Origin: Oxalobacter sp. | GTDB lineage: Bacteria; Pseudomonadota; Gammaproteobacteria; Burkholderiales; Burkholderiaceae_D | Length of the DNA: 64,000 nucleotides | Reading direction: 5' to 3' | Assembly: GCA_016291665.1 (NCBI GenBank) | Contig: JAEEYE010000008.1 | Span: forward strand, 20,755 to 84,754 | Shown: in pieces, positions 11,334 through 19,905 of the stretch | Numbering within the stretch: position 1 is the first letter of the stretch | Layout: every line of letters starts with the position of its first letter | Program-made: the position numbers and the translations under genes | The notes under the pieces: generated by a model | What the model was told of the DNA's origin: nothing | Seen by the model: only the letters and a program-made list of their open reading frames with translations | Database searches by the model: none

Positions 11334-13139
11334 TCAAATAGGCTGTGTTCTTTCAATCAACCAATCCCTTGCCTTTATGGCAATCCTCGGTAGCAGTTTC
11401 TCCCTAACACCAGCATGATAACTGTTTAACCACTCACGCTCAGCAACATCCAGTAACCCGACTTCAATACAACGTGTATCAATTGGGCATTGTGTTAATG
11501 TCTCAAACTGCAGGAAATCACCAAAGTCCGTCTTTTCGCCTGCTATGGCTGCAGACAAGTTTTCAATACGGATTCCCCATTTTCCAGGGCGATAGATACC
11601 CGGTTCTATTGAGGTCACCATTCCCTCTTCTAGCGTGTTATCAGGCTTATTCCTTCCCCGATAAGAAATAGCTTGTGGTCCTTCATGAACATTCAAGAAA
11701 TAGCCTACCCCATGGCCTGTTCCATGACCGAAGTCTAACCCTTTATCCCATAATGGCTTTCTTGCAATGGAATCCACAACCGGCGCAGGAACAGACCGGG
11801 GAAAGTGTGTTGTAGACAAGGCAATCACACTTTTCAGAACCACTGTGAAATCACGTTTTTGTTCCTTAGACGGAACACCAACAGGAATAACACGGGTCAT
11901 ATCTGTTGTTCCCCTTAAGTACTGTCCCCCCGTATCAATCAAGAGCAATCCATTGTTTTTAATAATAGAAAAGGACTCCTTAGATGCTTGGTAGTGAGGA
12001 AGTGCTGCGTTTTCATTGAATCCTGCTATAGTTCCAAAGCTCGGTGATATATAGTCTTCACGTCTCGATCTGCATACCTCTATCTTTTCTGCAACTGTCA
12101 CCTCAGATATAACAACCCCCCTTTCTTGTACTTCATCAAACCATGCTTGAAATTCACAGAATGCGGCACCGTCATCTATCATGACATCACGAATAAAGTC
12201 CAATTCAGCTGGCGCTTTCTTTGCCTTCATCAAAGAAATGGGGCTTATTTTTTCTACAACCTTTACTCCCTTAGGGAATTGAGAAACCATCTCCCACGAG
12301 GTGTATTGTGGGTCAATCAAGAGGGCTGTATTCCCTTCTAATTCTGAGATGGTCTGCATGACGCTTACATAAGGAACAATTTCAATACCTTCTCCAATTA
12401 ATTTCTGTTGGACTGTGTATGGGATCTTTTGTTCCGATATAAAGAGTCTGACACTTTGTAGCCCAACTAAGAGGTAACTTACAAACACAGGGGTATACTC
12501 TATGTCATTTCCCCTGAGATTCAAAAGCCAAGCTATCTCATCTAGGCTACCAGTGAACATCCACTCTACACCTTCCTCTTTCAGCCTATCCTGTATCCGG
12601 GCAATTTTTTCCTTGCGTGTAAGGGCACAATACTTCTCCATATGCTCGAAAACTATCCCATCAGGCATCGGTGGTCGATCTGACCATGTTTCTTCTATAG
12701 GACTGGTCACGGAAATGAGCGATATTGTCGACATCTCCAATTTTGACCTTAGCTCCCGTTCCTGTTTGATGGAAATTAACCGCCCATCTATCCCTACTTT
12801 TGTTTCTGCAGGAAAATAAGAAACAATCCAATCTCCGTAATCCCTATGACCTGCCCCCAGCAATTTACATATCTCAATTTCTGTACCAGCCAGTTCTTTT
12901 TCTGCTTGCACCCAATAGCGGCTATCTACCCATAATGAGGCTCGCTCCTTTCCAACAACGAGTATTCCAGCTGATCCTGTAAATCCTGAATAGTATTCTC
13001 GGCACTTCCAATGGTCAGGTATGTACTCTGATAAGTGGGGGTCGGTACTGGGCACTATCAATACATCAACTGATGCCCTTTTCATTGCTTTACGTAAATT
13101 TTGGATACGGTCTTTTATTTGACTGGAAGTCATCTTCAT
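11334..13139 (-). CDS. Xaa-Pro aminopeptidase (aminopeptidase P, M24B family)
   Basis: 601-residue long-form aminopeptidase P, which removes the N-terminal residue from peptides with proline in second position. Two creatinase-like N-terminal domains precede the pita-bread catalytic domain. The dinuclear metal ligands can be traced: Asp in LLIDTGGQYLRGTTDMTRVI, His in DFGHGTGHGVGYFLNVHEGP, and Glu in TSIEPGIY and IRIENL. It is a single gene, convergent with gyrB and downstream of the parB terminator. The sequence is fairly AT-rich. Confidence 0.92.
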   Translation of the reverse strand: MKMTSSQIKDRIQNLRKAMKRASVDVLIVPSTDPHLSEYIPDHWKCREYYSGFTGSAGILVVGKERASLWVDSRYWVQAEKELAGTEIEICKLLGAGHRDYGDWIVSYFPAETKVGIDGRLISIKQERELRSKLEMSTISLISVTSPIEETWSDRPPMPDGIVFEHMEKYCALTRKEKIARIQDRLKEEGVEWMFTGSLDEIAWLLNLRGNDIEYTPVFVSYLLVGLQSVRLFISEQKIPYTVQQKLIGEGIEIVPYVSVMQTISELEGNTALLIDPQYTSWEMVSQFPKGVKVVEKISPISLMKAKKAPAELDFIRDVMIDDGAAFCEFQAWFDEVQERGVVISEVTVAEKIEVCRSRREDYISPSFGTIAGFNENAALPHYQASKESFSIIKNNGLLLIDTGGQYLRGTTDMTRVIPVGVPSKEQKRDFTVVLKSVIALSTTHFPRSVPAPVVDSIARKPLWDKGLDFGHGTGHGVGYFLNVHEGPQAISYRGRNKPDNTLEEGMVTSIEPGIYRPGKWGIRIENLSAAIAGEKTDFGDFLQFETLTQCPIDTRCIEVGLLDVAEREWLNSYHAGVREKLLPRIAIKARDWLIERTQPI

Positions 13140-13220
13140 TCCTTTTATTTAATTTCTGACATTTTAACCGACACTTCTGGCACACCAAGCAAAATTAGAG
13201 TAGAAGATTTCTGTATTGGA

Positions 13221-13236
13221 TGTTTCACGTGAAACA
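13221..13236. other. parS centromere site (perfect match)
   Basis: The 16-bp palindrome TGTTTCACGTGAAACA matches the bacterial chromosomal parS consensus TGTTNCACGTGNAACA at every position. It lies about 70 bp downstream of parB, whose product is expected to bind it and spread. Such sites normally cluster around oriC. Confidence 0.95.
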
Positions 13237-13250
13237 TTGTATCCACCCAT

Positions 13251-13277
13251 AAAAAAACAGCCGGATTATGCCGGCTG
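13251..13277 (-). terminator. Rho-independent terminator of the mnmG-parB operon
   Basis: On the minus strand CAGCCGG and CCGGCTG (13277-13271 and 13264-13258) form a perfect 7-bp stem with a 6-nt loop, followed by seven T residues. It lies 28 bp after the parB stop and just before parS, so it ends the leftward mnmG-rsmG-parA-parB transcript. Confidence 0.9.
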
Positions 13278-13280
13278 CTC

Positions 13281-13301
13281 TGTGGATATCTCTGTTGATA
13301 A
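13281..13301. other. Pair of DnaA-box-like sequences near parB end
   Basis: TGTGGATAT (13281-13289) is followed by TGTTGATAA (13293-13301). The second is the reverse of TTATCAACA, a known functional DnaA-box variant. Spacing and orientation are identical to the pair at 17836-17856. It lies 44 bp from parS, at the end of parB. Actual DnaA binding is not shown. Confidence 0.45.
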
Positions 13302-13305
13302 CACT

Positions 13306-14190
13306 TCATATTGACTGCCTAATCCTAGCAAGAAGACCATCAAGCACATCAAGATTTGCAAAATCAATAATCATCTTTCCCTTACCCTTAGTGCCCATCT
13401 TTAAACTTACTTTTGTTGTCAATAAATCTGATAGTTCTGTCTCAAGGTTCACCAAATCCTGCGACTTTGTAGCCGCCTTTTTCTGAGTATCCTTTTGTTT
13501 TTCCATCTCTGCTGCTACAAGTCTTTCAGCTTCGCGTACAGACAACCTTTTCGAAACAATCTGTGTTGCCAGTGCAATCTGTGTTGCACCATTGACAGAC
13601 AGGAGTGCGCGCGCATGGCCCATTTCAATATCACCGGCCTTTAACATCGTTTGGACAGGTTCTGTCAGGTTCAACAACCGAAGCAAATTCGTTACAGCAC
13701 TACGAGAGCGCCCTATAGACTGAGCTGCTTGCTCATGTGTAAAACTAAAGTCCTTAATCAATCGCTGGATACCGAAAGCTTCCTCAAGCGGATTGAGATT
13801 TTCCCGTTGGATATTCTCAATCAGTGCCATTGCTGCGGCTGACTTATCATCAACATCTTTTACAATAGCCGGAATTTCCTTAAGCCCAGCCATCTTAGCA
13901 GCACGATAGCGCCTTTCTCCAGCAATGATTTCGTACCTTTTTCCACCTTTATCATCAGAAACAGGTCTTACTAGAATAGGTTGCATGACACCCTGTTCAC
14001 GTATGGATGCTATAAGGTCATTAAGAGCACCTTCGTCCATGGTAGCACGAGGTTGATACTTCCCAGACCTTAGCCTATTGATGGATAGAGACATGACAAC
14101 TGGTGATTCAGACGAAAGGTTAGGACCCAATAAAGTCTCAAGTCCTCTTCCAAGACCTTTTCTTTTTTTAGCTGTTGATAACTCTGTCAT
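13306..14190 (-). CDS. parB: Chromosome partitioning protein ParB (CTP-dependent clamp)
   Basis: 294 residues. ParB loads at parS and spreads as a CTP-dependent clamp that recruits ParA and SMC. The N-terminus KRKGLGRGLETLLGPN is the ParA-interaction peptide. The nucleotide-binding motif is GERRYRAAK at 91-99 and ENIQRENLNPLEEA follows. A helix-turn-helix covers about 150-175 (TFHEQAAQSIGRSRSAV-type pattern). A C-terminal dimerisation domain ends the protein. The parS site at 13221 lies just downstream. The gene follows parA by 22 bp. Confidence 0.96.
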   Translation of the reverse strand: MTELSTAKKRKGLGRGLETLLGPNLSSESPVVMSLSINRLRSGKYQPRATMDEGALNDLIASIREQGVMQPILVRPVSDDKGGKRYEIIAGERRYRAAKMAGLKEIPAIVKDVDDKSAAAMALIENIQRENLNPLEEAFGIQRLIKDFSFTHEQAAQSIGRSRSAVTNLLRLLNLTEPVQTMLKAGDIEMGHARALLSVNGATQIALATQIVSKRLSVREAERLVAAEMEKQKDTQKKAATKSQDLVNLETELSDLLTTKVSLKMGTKGKGKMIIDFANLDVLDGLLARIRQSI

Positions 14191-14212
14191 TTAATAACTT
14201 CCTTGGTATGAA

Positions 14213-14989
14213 TCATGCCATCTTTAAAGATGCCAACAGTTCCTTTGCACATTCCATGTATGCCTTGGCTCCCTTAGAAGAAGGATCGAAATCCACGCCC
14301 GGCAAACCATAAGAAGGGGCTTCTGCCATACGCACATTTCTAGGGATAACTGTTTTTAATACCCGCTTCCCAAAATGTTTTTCTAATTGTTCAGATACAT
14401 GAAGTGAAAGCGTAACCCTCTTGTCAAACATGACTCTAAGCAAAAGCAAACCAATATTATTAATAGATGCATTCATATTGGAATGAACATGGCGCACAGT
14501 ATTCAAAAGATCAGACAGCCCTTCCAAAGCAAAATATTCACATTGCATAGGAATAATGACACCATCCGCAGCACAAAATGCGTTCAATGTAAGCAACGAA
14601 AGGGCAGGAGGACAGTCAATTAATATAAGGTCATACTCTTCCTTTACCTCATCTAACGCTTCTTTCAATCTTTTATTTCGACGTTCAAGGTTTACCATTT
14701 CGACTTCCGCTGCTGATAGTTCCCTATTAGCAGGCAAAATGTCGAACTGAATGACTGTTGGTCTTTGACGGACATCCTTAATGTCTGCTAAGCCTAACAG
14801 GACTTCATAAACTGATCTCTCAAGATCCAATTTTGACACACCACTTCCCATCGTTGCGTTGCCTTGTGGATCGAGATCAACAAGCAGAACCCTTTTCTTT
14901 AGATGTGCAAGGCTAGAGGCAAGATTAACTGCAGTAGTCGTTTTACCAACTCCGCCCTTTTGATTGGCAATGCAAAGTACAGCGGCCAT
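14213..14989 (-). CDS. parA: Chromosome partitioning ATPase ParA/Soj
   Basis: 258 residues, a typical chromosomal ParA (Soj). It is a deviant Walker ATPase that dimerises on nucleoid DNA and, with ParB, separates origins. The deviant Walker A KGGVGKTT is at 11-18, with LVDLDPQGNATMG and the Walker B DLILIDCPPALSLLTLNA downstream. The order mnmG-rsmG-parA-parB is conserved near the origin in many proteobacteria. Confidence 0.96.
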   Translation of the reverse strand: MAAVLCIANQKGGVGKTTTAVNLASSLAHLKKRVLLVDLDPQGNATMGSGVSKLDLERSVYEVLLGLADIKDVRQRPTVIQFDILPANRELSAAEVEMVNLERRNKRLKEALDEVKEEYDLILIDCPPALSLLTLNAFCAADGVIIPMQCEYFALEGLSDLLNTVRHVHSNMNASINNIGLLLLRVMFDKRVTLSLHVSEQLEKHFGKRVLKTVIPRNVRMAEAPSYGLPGVDFDPSSKGAKAYMECAKELLASLKMA

Positions 14990-15030
14990 AAGAATTTCTC
15001 ACTTCAATATTCAGAATATTAAGGTCAACC

Positions 15031-15678
15031 TCAAAGAATAACCTTATTCCTTTGGATAATAATTAAATGACGCTGAGCTGCAAGATAAGGTACAGACAAC
15101 GCAATGGTATCTTTCACTTTCCAACGAGTGTCAAGGTTACTTACTTCACTCTCAGGAATCAATCCTTTCATTGCGTAAAAGCTCCCGTTTTCAGCCAGTA
15201 AGTGTGAAGACAAAGCTATAAAGTCTTTAATACTTGAAAAAGCTCTCGACACTATTCCATCAAACCTATAATCAAGCTGAAGGTCTTCAACTCGGCCTGT
15301 ATGGACTTTTGTATTTTTTAATCCCAACTCAATAACCGCTTGCCGTATGAAAGATGTTTTTTTGCTTACTACATCAATCATCTCTACCATAACCTGTGGA
15401 CATGAAACTGCTATCACAAGCCCTGGTAATCCACCTCCTGATCCAACATCAAGTATTTTTTTACAATCTTTTACCCAAGGAATAATAGAAAGAGAATCCA
15501 CCAGATGATGGGTCATCATCTGTTCTATATCTCGAATAGCAGTTAGGTTGTATACCTTATTCCATTTCTTTAATATAAATATATATTCAATCAGTTGGTT
15601 TATTTTTTCTTTATCAAGTTTAATGTTTAATTCTTTTAGTCCACTTTCGAGCTTTTCCTCTAATTCTTCTCTCCCCAT
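15031..15678 (-). CDS. rsmG: 16S rRNA (guanine-527-N7)-methyltransferase RsmG
   Basis: 215 residues. RsmG (GidB) methylates G527 of 16S rRNA using S-adenosylmethionine. The SAM-binding glycine loop ILDVGSGGGLPG is at about 75-86, and KWNKVYNLTAIRD near residue 38 is the family N-terminal signature. GIVSRAFSSIKDF corresponds to the catalytic region. It lies between mnmG (26-bp gap) and parA (41-bp gap) on one leftward transcript. The gene is noticeably AT-rich. Confidence 0.95.
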   Translation of the reverse strand: MGREELEEKLESGLKELNIKLDKEKINQLIEYIFILKKWNKVYNLTAIRDIEQMMTHHLVDSLSIIPWVKDCKKILDVGSGGGLPGLVIAVSCPQVMVEMIDVVSKKTSFIRQAVIELGLKNTKVHTGRVEDLQLDYRFDGIVSRAFSSIKDFIALSSHLLAENGSFYAMKGLIPESEVSNLDTRWKVKDTIALSVPYLAAQRHLIIIQRNKVIL

Positions 15679-15704
15679 CTGCCCTATTCCTTTATTTAGA
15701 AACC

Positions 15705-17621
15705 TTATTCCGCCCTTCCTTCAAATCCATTCTTCTTCAAATGAATAAGCAATATAGAAATAGCAGCTGGCGTAATACCTGATATGCGCGACGCCTGTCC
15801 CAAAGTTTCAGGCTTTTGTTTGTTTAGTTTCTGTTGCACTTCAATAGACAAAGCCTTCACTGTTCCGTAATCAAAGTCTTGCGGTAACTTCGTATTCTCA
15901 AAACCTGATTGGCGTTCTATCTCCCTTAACTGTCTATCAACATACCCTGCATATTTAATCTGAATCTCTACCTGATCTTTCACTTCATCTGGCATTGACT
16001 CTATCGAACACCATTGCCTTCCATCGATGCCCTTCATACCTTCTAATTTTCTATAGGTTACTCTTGGCCGTTTCAGTAGATCAGCCAGCGAATATTCTCT
16101 ATCTATTGATTTTCCCAATATTCTTTCGGATTCTTCTTTTGAAAGCTGCCCAGGCTGTATCCAAGTCTTTCTCAATCTTTCTATTTCCAATGCTGTTTTT
16201 TCACGTTTAAGAGCAAACCTTTCCCACTGACTTTCCTTTACACATCCTAATCTGTATCCTGTTTCAGTCAGACGCAAATCCGCATTGTCCTCCCGGAGAC
16301 TCAACCTGTATTCAGCCCTACTGGTAAACATCCTGTAAGGCTCATTCACACCACGTGTTACCAAGTCATCAACCATCACGCCAATATAAGCTTCACTTCG
16401 CTTAGGAACCCAAGCTTCATCGCCATTTAAATAACGCACAGCATTTATACCTGCCAAAATTCCCTGAGCTGCTGCTTCTTCATAACCCGTTGTTCCATTG
16501 ATTTGACCAGCAAAGAAAAGCCCTTTCACTTGCCGTGTCTCAAGAGATGATTTAAGGAACCTTGGGTCATAGTAGTCATATTCAATAGCGTATCCTGGCC
16601 TTAGGATATGTGTATGTTCCAATCCTTTTATTGTTTTCAGCAATCCAACTTGGATGTCAAAAGGAAGACTTGTAGAAATCCCATTGGGATAGTATTCATG
16701 GGTATGAAGCCCTTCTGGTTCCAAAAATATATGATGTGACGACCTTCCAGAAAAGCGGTGAATTTTATCTTCTATAGATGGGCAATAACGTGGCCCTATC
16801 CCTTCAATCACCCCAGTGAATAATGGGCTACGGTCAAGACCAGAACGTATCACCTCATGTGTCTTTTCATTGGTATAGGTAATCCAACATGAAATTTGTC
16901 TAGGGTGCATAGAAGCATCGCCAATAAAGGAAAATACAGGTATTGGATCTGAATCACCTTTCTGTTCTTTCATAACAGAAAAATCAATTGTCCTTCCATC
17001 CAACCGAGGTGGTGTACCCGTTTTCAAGCGACCCTGTGGAAATGACACTTCCTTCAGAAAAGAAGACAGTGCAATAGCCGGTGGGTCACCAGAACGCCCC
17101 CCAGCATAAACATTTAATCCAACAAATAGTTTTCCATCTAAGAAAGTGCCTGCTGTCAAAATAACAGACGAAGCACTAAATTCAACACCCCCCTGCGTTA
17201 CAACTCCCTTAACTTCATCTCCCTTTAAAACCAATCTGTCCACCTGGTCCTGGAAAAGAGAAAGCTTTTCCTGATTTTCAAGTGTATGCCTGATGAATTG
17301 GCGGTACAGTGAACGATCAACCTGTACACGGGTCGACCTTACAGCAGGCCCCTTGGAAGAATTAAGAATACGGAACTGGATTCCTGCCTTATCTGCAGCA
17401 AGAGCCATTATTCCGCCTAAGGCATCTATTTCCTTAACAAGGTGGCTTTTACCAATACCACCTATAGAAGGATTACATGAAAGTTGACCAAGTGTGTCAA
17501 AACTATGCGTTACCAGAAGCGTTTTTTTCCCCATCCTAGCACTTGCCAAGGCCGCTTCCGTCCCTGCGTGACCTCCACCTACTACAATCACATCGTAATG
17601 AATAGAATAAATCATAAACAA
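15705..17621 (-). CDS. mnmG: tRNA uridine 5-carboxymethylaminomethyl modification enzyme MnmG
   Basis: 638 residues. With MnmE this FAD enzyme installs the cmnm5 group on wobble U34 of several tRNAs. The FAD-binding [11 protein letters not shown] lies at residues 14-24. [20 protein letters not shown], the second signature [16 protein letters not shown] and the C-terminal helical domain are all present. The usual MnmE gene is not downstream of yidC here, so it must be elsewhere. Translation probably starts at 17621 or at the ATG two codons in. It heads the leftward operon next to the candidate origin. Confidence 0.97.
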   Translation of the reverse strand: MFMIYSIHYDVIVVGGGHAGTEAALASARMGKKTLLVTHSFDTLGQLSCNPSIGGIGKSHLVKEIDALGGIMALAADKAGIQFRILNSSKGPAVRSTRVQVDRSLYRQFIRHTLENQEKLSLFQDQVDRLVLKGDEVKGVVTQGGVEFSASSVILTAGTFLDGKLFVGLNVYAGGRSGDPPAIALSSFLKEVSFPQGRLKTGTPPRLDGRTIDFSVMKEQKGDSDPIPVFSFIGDASMHPRQISCWITYTNEKTHEVIRSGLDRSPLFTGVIEGIGPRYCPSIEDKIHRFSGRSSHHIFLEPEGLHTHEYYPNGISTSLPFDIQVGLLKTIKGLEHTHILRPGYAIEYDYYDPRFLKSSLETRQVKGLFFAGQINGTTGYEEAAAQGILAGINAVRYLNGDEAWVPKRSEAYIGVMVDDLVTRGVNEPYRMFTSRAEYRLSLREDNADLRLTETGYRLGCVKESQWERFALKREKTALEIERLRKTWIQPGQLSKEESERILGKSIDREYSLADLLKRPRVTYRKLEGMKGIDGRQWCSIESMPDEVKDQVEIQIKYAGYVDRQLREIERQSGFENTKLPQDFDYGTVKALSIEVQQKLNKQKPETLGQASRISGITPAAISILLIHLKKNGFEGRAE

Positions 17622-17710
17622 CAGATGACTTCAATCAGGTTACTTAAACTAATAAAATTCTTGAAAACTATACCATCCAAAAAATGTGCCTGCGCATATT
17701 ACGCCCTCAA

Positions 17711-17726
17711 CGTTCCACGTGGAACA
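17711..17726. other. parS-like site (15 of 16)
   Basis: CGTTCCACGTGGAACA differs from the chromosomal parS sequence TGTTCCACGTGGAACA only at the first base. It lies 84 bp upstream of mnmG, in the gap before the malic enzyme gene, about 4.5 kb from the perfect parS at 13221. Confidence 0.85.
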
Positions 17727-17835
17727 TACAGCCCTCTTAAATTTATTCTTTTATTGAATTTTTTAGATTTCTATCGGCCATTTTATGGAATTTTTTACAT
17801 AAAAAACAGGCACAAACCAAAATACAACAGCTGGC

Positions 17836-17856
17836 TGTGGATAGGTATGTTGATAA
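17836..17856. other. Pair of DnaA-box-like sequences in the mnmG-malic enzyme gap
   Basis: TGTGGATAG and TGTTGATAA are separated by 3 bases and arranged exactly as the pair at 13281-13301. They lie 109 bp to the right of the parS-like site and about 150 bp left of the AT-rich tract. Confidence 0.5.
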
Positions 17857-18072
17857 GCTGTTACTCACCTAGAAAAAAGAGTATGTAAGCAACAAAGCCT
17901 AAAAGTTCTTCATAAAAAGTGCTCATCTTTTCCAGAGGCTAATGTAAACACTAAGTTATTGATTAAATTTACCTAATCAGACCTATACACCGAACAAAGA
18001 ACCTTTATTATTACAATTTATATATAAAAAAATTATTAAGAAAACCTATTCTTGACTGCTTTCTAACGCAAC

Positions 18073-18100
18073 TTGAAAAGGTATGTACATCTGATAAAAT
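18073..18100 (+). promoter_or_regulatory. Likely promoter of the malic enzyme gene
   Basis: TTGAAA (18073-18078) and TAAAAT (18095-18100) are separated by 16 bp, about 40 bp before the start codon. This is a motif match only. Confidence 0.5.
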
Positions 18101-18139
18101 AGTACCTTTACTTCATACCATTTTGATTAAAGAGAAAAT

Positions 18140-19438
18140 ATGGATTCCCAAGAACAGAAAAAAGCATTGCTGAAGAAGAATGCACTCGCTTTCCACAGCC
18201 AGCCTATTGCTGGGAAGATCAGTGTTGAACCAACCAAACAGGTTAAAGATCAGAACGACTTGGCTTTAGCTTATACCCCAGGTGTTGCATGTGCATGCGA
18301 GGAAGTAGCAGCTGATCCTCAGAATGCCTATGTTTACACAACTAAGGGCAATCTCGTCGCAGTTATTTCCAATGGTACTGCTGTTCTCGGTCTGGGTGAC
18401 ATTGGTGCACAGGCATCTAAACCAGTGATGGAAGGTAAAGGTGTCCTGTTTAAGAAATTTGCAGGCATCAATGTGTTTGACATTGAAATTGACGAAAAAG
18501 ACCCTCAAAAGCTGGTAGACATTATCGCATCCTTGGAACCTACCTTCGGTGGTATAAACCTTGAAGACATAAAGGCACCAGAATGCTTCTTTATTGAACG
18601 CGAACTGCGTAAGAAAATGAACATTCCTGTTTTCCACGATGACCAGCACGGCACAGCTATCATCGTTGGTGCAGCTATTCTGAATGCATTGAAGGCAGTT
18701 GGTAAAACAGTAGAAAACGCTAAGCTTGTTGTTTCTGGCGCAGGTGCTGGTGCATTGGGTTGCTTGGATATGTTGGTATCTCTTGGCTTCCAGCTCAAGA
18801 ATATCTGGGTATCTGATATTGCGGGTGTTGTTTACAAGGGTCGTAAAGAATTAATGGATCCTGAAAAATCGAAGTATGCTCAGGATACCGACAAGCGTAC
18901 CTTGATGGATATCATCCCTGATGCTGACGTATTCCTTGGACTTTCCGCGGGTAATGTGCTGAAGCCTGAAATGGTATTGAAGATGGCGAAAAATCCAGTC
19001 ATCTTTGCATTGGCAAACCCAATTCCAGAAATCCTGCCAGAAGTAGTTCATGCAACGCGCGATGATGCAATTGTTGGTACTGGTCGTTCTGACTATCCAA
19101 ACCAGGTTAACAATTCACTTTGCTTCCCATACATTTTCCGTGGCGCATTGGATGTCCGTGCTAAGACAATTAACCGCGAAATGGAATTGGCTGCATTGCG
19201 TGCTATTGCAGGTTTGGCAGAGAAAGAAGTTCCAGCAGAACTTGAAGCAATGTATGGTAAGAAATTCAAATTCGGTCGCGAATATCTGATTCCTATGCAA
19301 TTTGACTATCGTTTGTTGGAAACGGTTGCACCTGCGGTTGCTCAGGCAGCAATGGATTCCGGTGTTGCACAGGCTCCTATCACTGATATGGCAGCATATG
19401 TTGCAAAGCTGCACGCTATTTCTATGGAAAAGAAATAA
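18140..19438 (+). CDS. NADP-type malic enzyme, short form
   Basis: 432 residues. It oxidatively decarboxylates malate to pyruvate, giving reducing power and linking C4 acids to pyruvate. The catalytic tyrosine region [18 protein letters not shown] starts near residue 42. [17 protein letters not shown] and HDDQHGTAI form the metal/substrate site, and the Rossmann motif [16 protein letters not shown] follows near 195. The C-terminus ends soon after the malic domain. The phosphotransacetylase-like extension of the ~750-residue MaeB proteins common in proteobacteria is missing. NADP versus NAD preference cannot be decided from sequence alone. Confidence 0.92.
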   Translation: MDSQEQKKALLKKNALAFHSQPIAGKISVEPTKQVKDQNDLALAYTPGVACACEEVAADPQNAYVYTTKGNLVAVISNGTAVLGLGDIGAQASKPVMEGKGVLFKKFAGINVFDIEIDEKDPQKLVDIIASLEPTFGGINLEDIKAPECFFIERELRKKMNIPVFHDDQHGTAIIVGAAILNALKAVGKTVENAKLVVSGAGAGALGCLDMLVSLGFQLKNIWVSDIAGVVYKGRKELMDPEKSKYAQDTDKRTLMDIIPDADVFLGLSAGNVLKPEMVLKMAKNPVIFALANPIPEILPEVVHATRDDAIVGTGRSDYPNQVNNSLCFPYIFRGALDVRAKTINREMELAALRAIAGLAEKEVPAELEAMYGKKFKFGREYLIPMQFDYRLLETVAPAVAQAAMDSGVAQAPITDMAAYVAKLHAISMEKK

Positions 19439-19455
19439 GACATAACCGATAAAAC

Positions 19456-19490
19456 AATGCCCTGTCGGATTGCGCGTCCTTCAGGGCATT
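19456..19490. terminator. Bidirectional terminator between malic enzyme and lipoprotein genes
   Basis: AATGCCCTG (19456-19464) and CAGGGCATT (19482-19490) form a perfect 9-bp stem with a 17-nt loop. The minus-strand exit reads TGTTTT. It lies between two convergent genes. Confidence 0.75.
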
Positions 19491-19511
19491 CTTGTATGCA
19501 AATTGGCTGAA

Positions 19512-19904
19512 TCATTTGTGAATGAGATGCCAAGAATCACCTTTCTTTTCAAGTCGGAAAGTAGCATCTTCAAAAAACTGTCCTTTCTTTTCCAAGATTG
19601 GGTGGTCTTTGCGTCCGACCAGATGCAATTCCGCTTTTGTTTCGTCTACAGAGAAAACAACATAATTTTTTGCCCAATCGATGTTGAGAGTGGAATCTTC
19701 CAATACGGTTCCTTGTTCCCAAATTCGGATACATTCTACCCTGACTTGACTCCAAGAATACCCAGCTGAGCCGATACATCCGTGTGGGTCACGGTCTGAG
19801 CCTGTCTTTTCATGTTTGGATGCAGATGTGCAACCGAATAAGACTCCTGACAAGCTCAAGATAACCAGTATTGGGCTCAGCTTTTTAATGGTTGATGACA
19901 TCAT
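19512..19904 (-). CDS. Putative lipoprotein of unknown function
   Basis: About 130 residues with a lipoprotein signal peptide (hydrophobic SPILVILSLSGVLFGC, lipobox LFGC with the cysteine near residue 25). The mature part begins with a charged linker, then GCIGSAGYSWSQVRVECIRI and a hydrophilic C-terminal half. I recognise this short motif only as belonging to uncharacterised secreted proteins. The frame also opens at a TTG (19913) inside pyrC, but the ATG at 19904 or 19901 precedes the signal peptide naturally. It lies 1 bp after pyrC and may share its transcript. Confidence 0.75.
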   Translation of the reverse strand: MMSSTIKKLSPILVILSLSGVLFGCTSASKHEKTGSDRDPHGCIGSAGYSWSQVRVECIRIWEQGTVLEDSTLNIDWAKNYVVFSVDETKAELHLVGRKDHPILEKKGQFFEDATFRLEKKGDSWHLIHK

Positions 19905-19905
19905 C

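Larger units (their letters stand above)
17622..18139. other. Candidate replication origin (oriC) between mnmG and malic enzyme gene
   Basis: This 518-bp gap has no gene. From left to right it holds a parS-like site (17711-17726), two DnaA-box-like sequences (TGTGGATAG 17836-17844 and TGTTGATAA 17848-17856), and a strongly AT-rich tract. In 18001-18050 I count 6 G+C in 50 bases, which would suit an unwinding element. Gene direction diverges here. Hand-counted rows show C over G in dnaA (103 G, 164 C in nine rows) and G over C in the malic enzyme gene (96 G, 65 C in six rows), so the strand bias changes between them. mnmG next to oriC is known in several bacteria. Confidence 0.6.

Noticed and set aside
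14173..14181. TGTTGATAA match inside parB
   Set aside because: It lies in the coding sequence for LSTA near the parB start, with no second box nearby. A chance match is likely.
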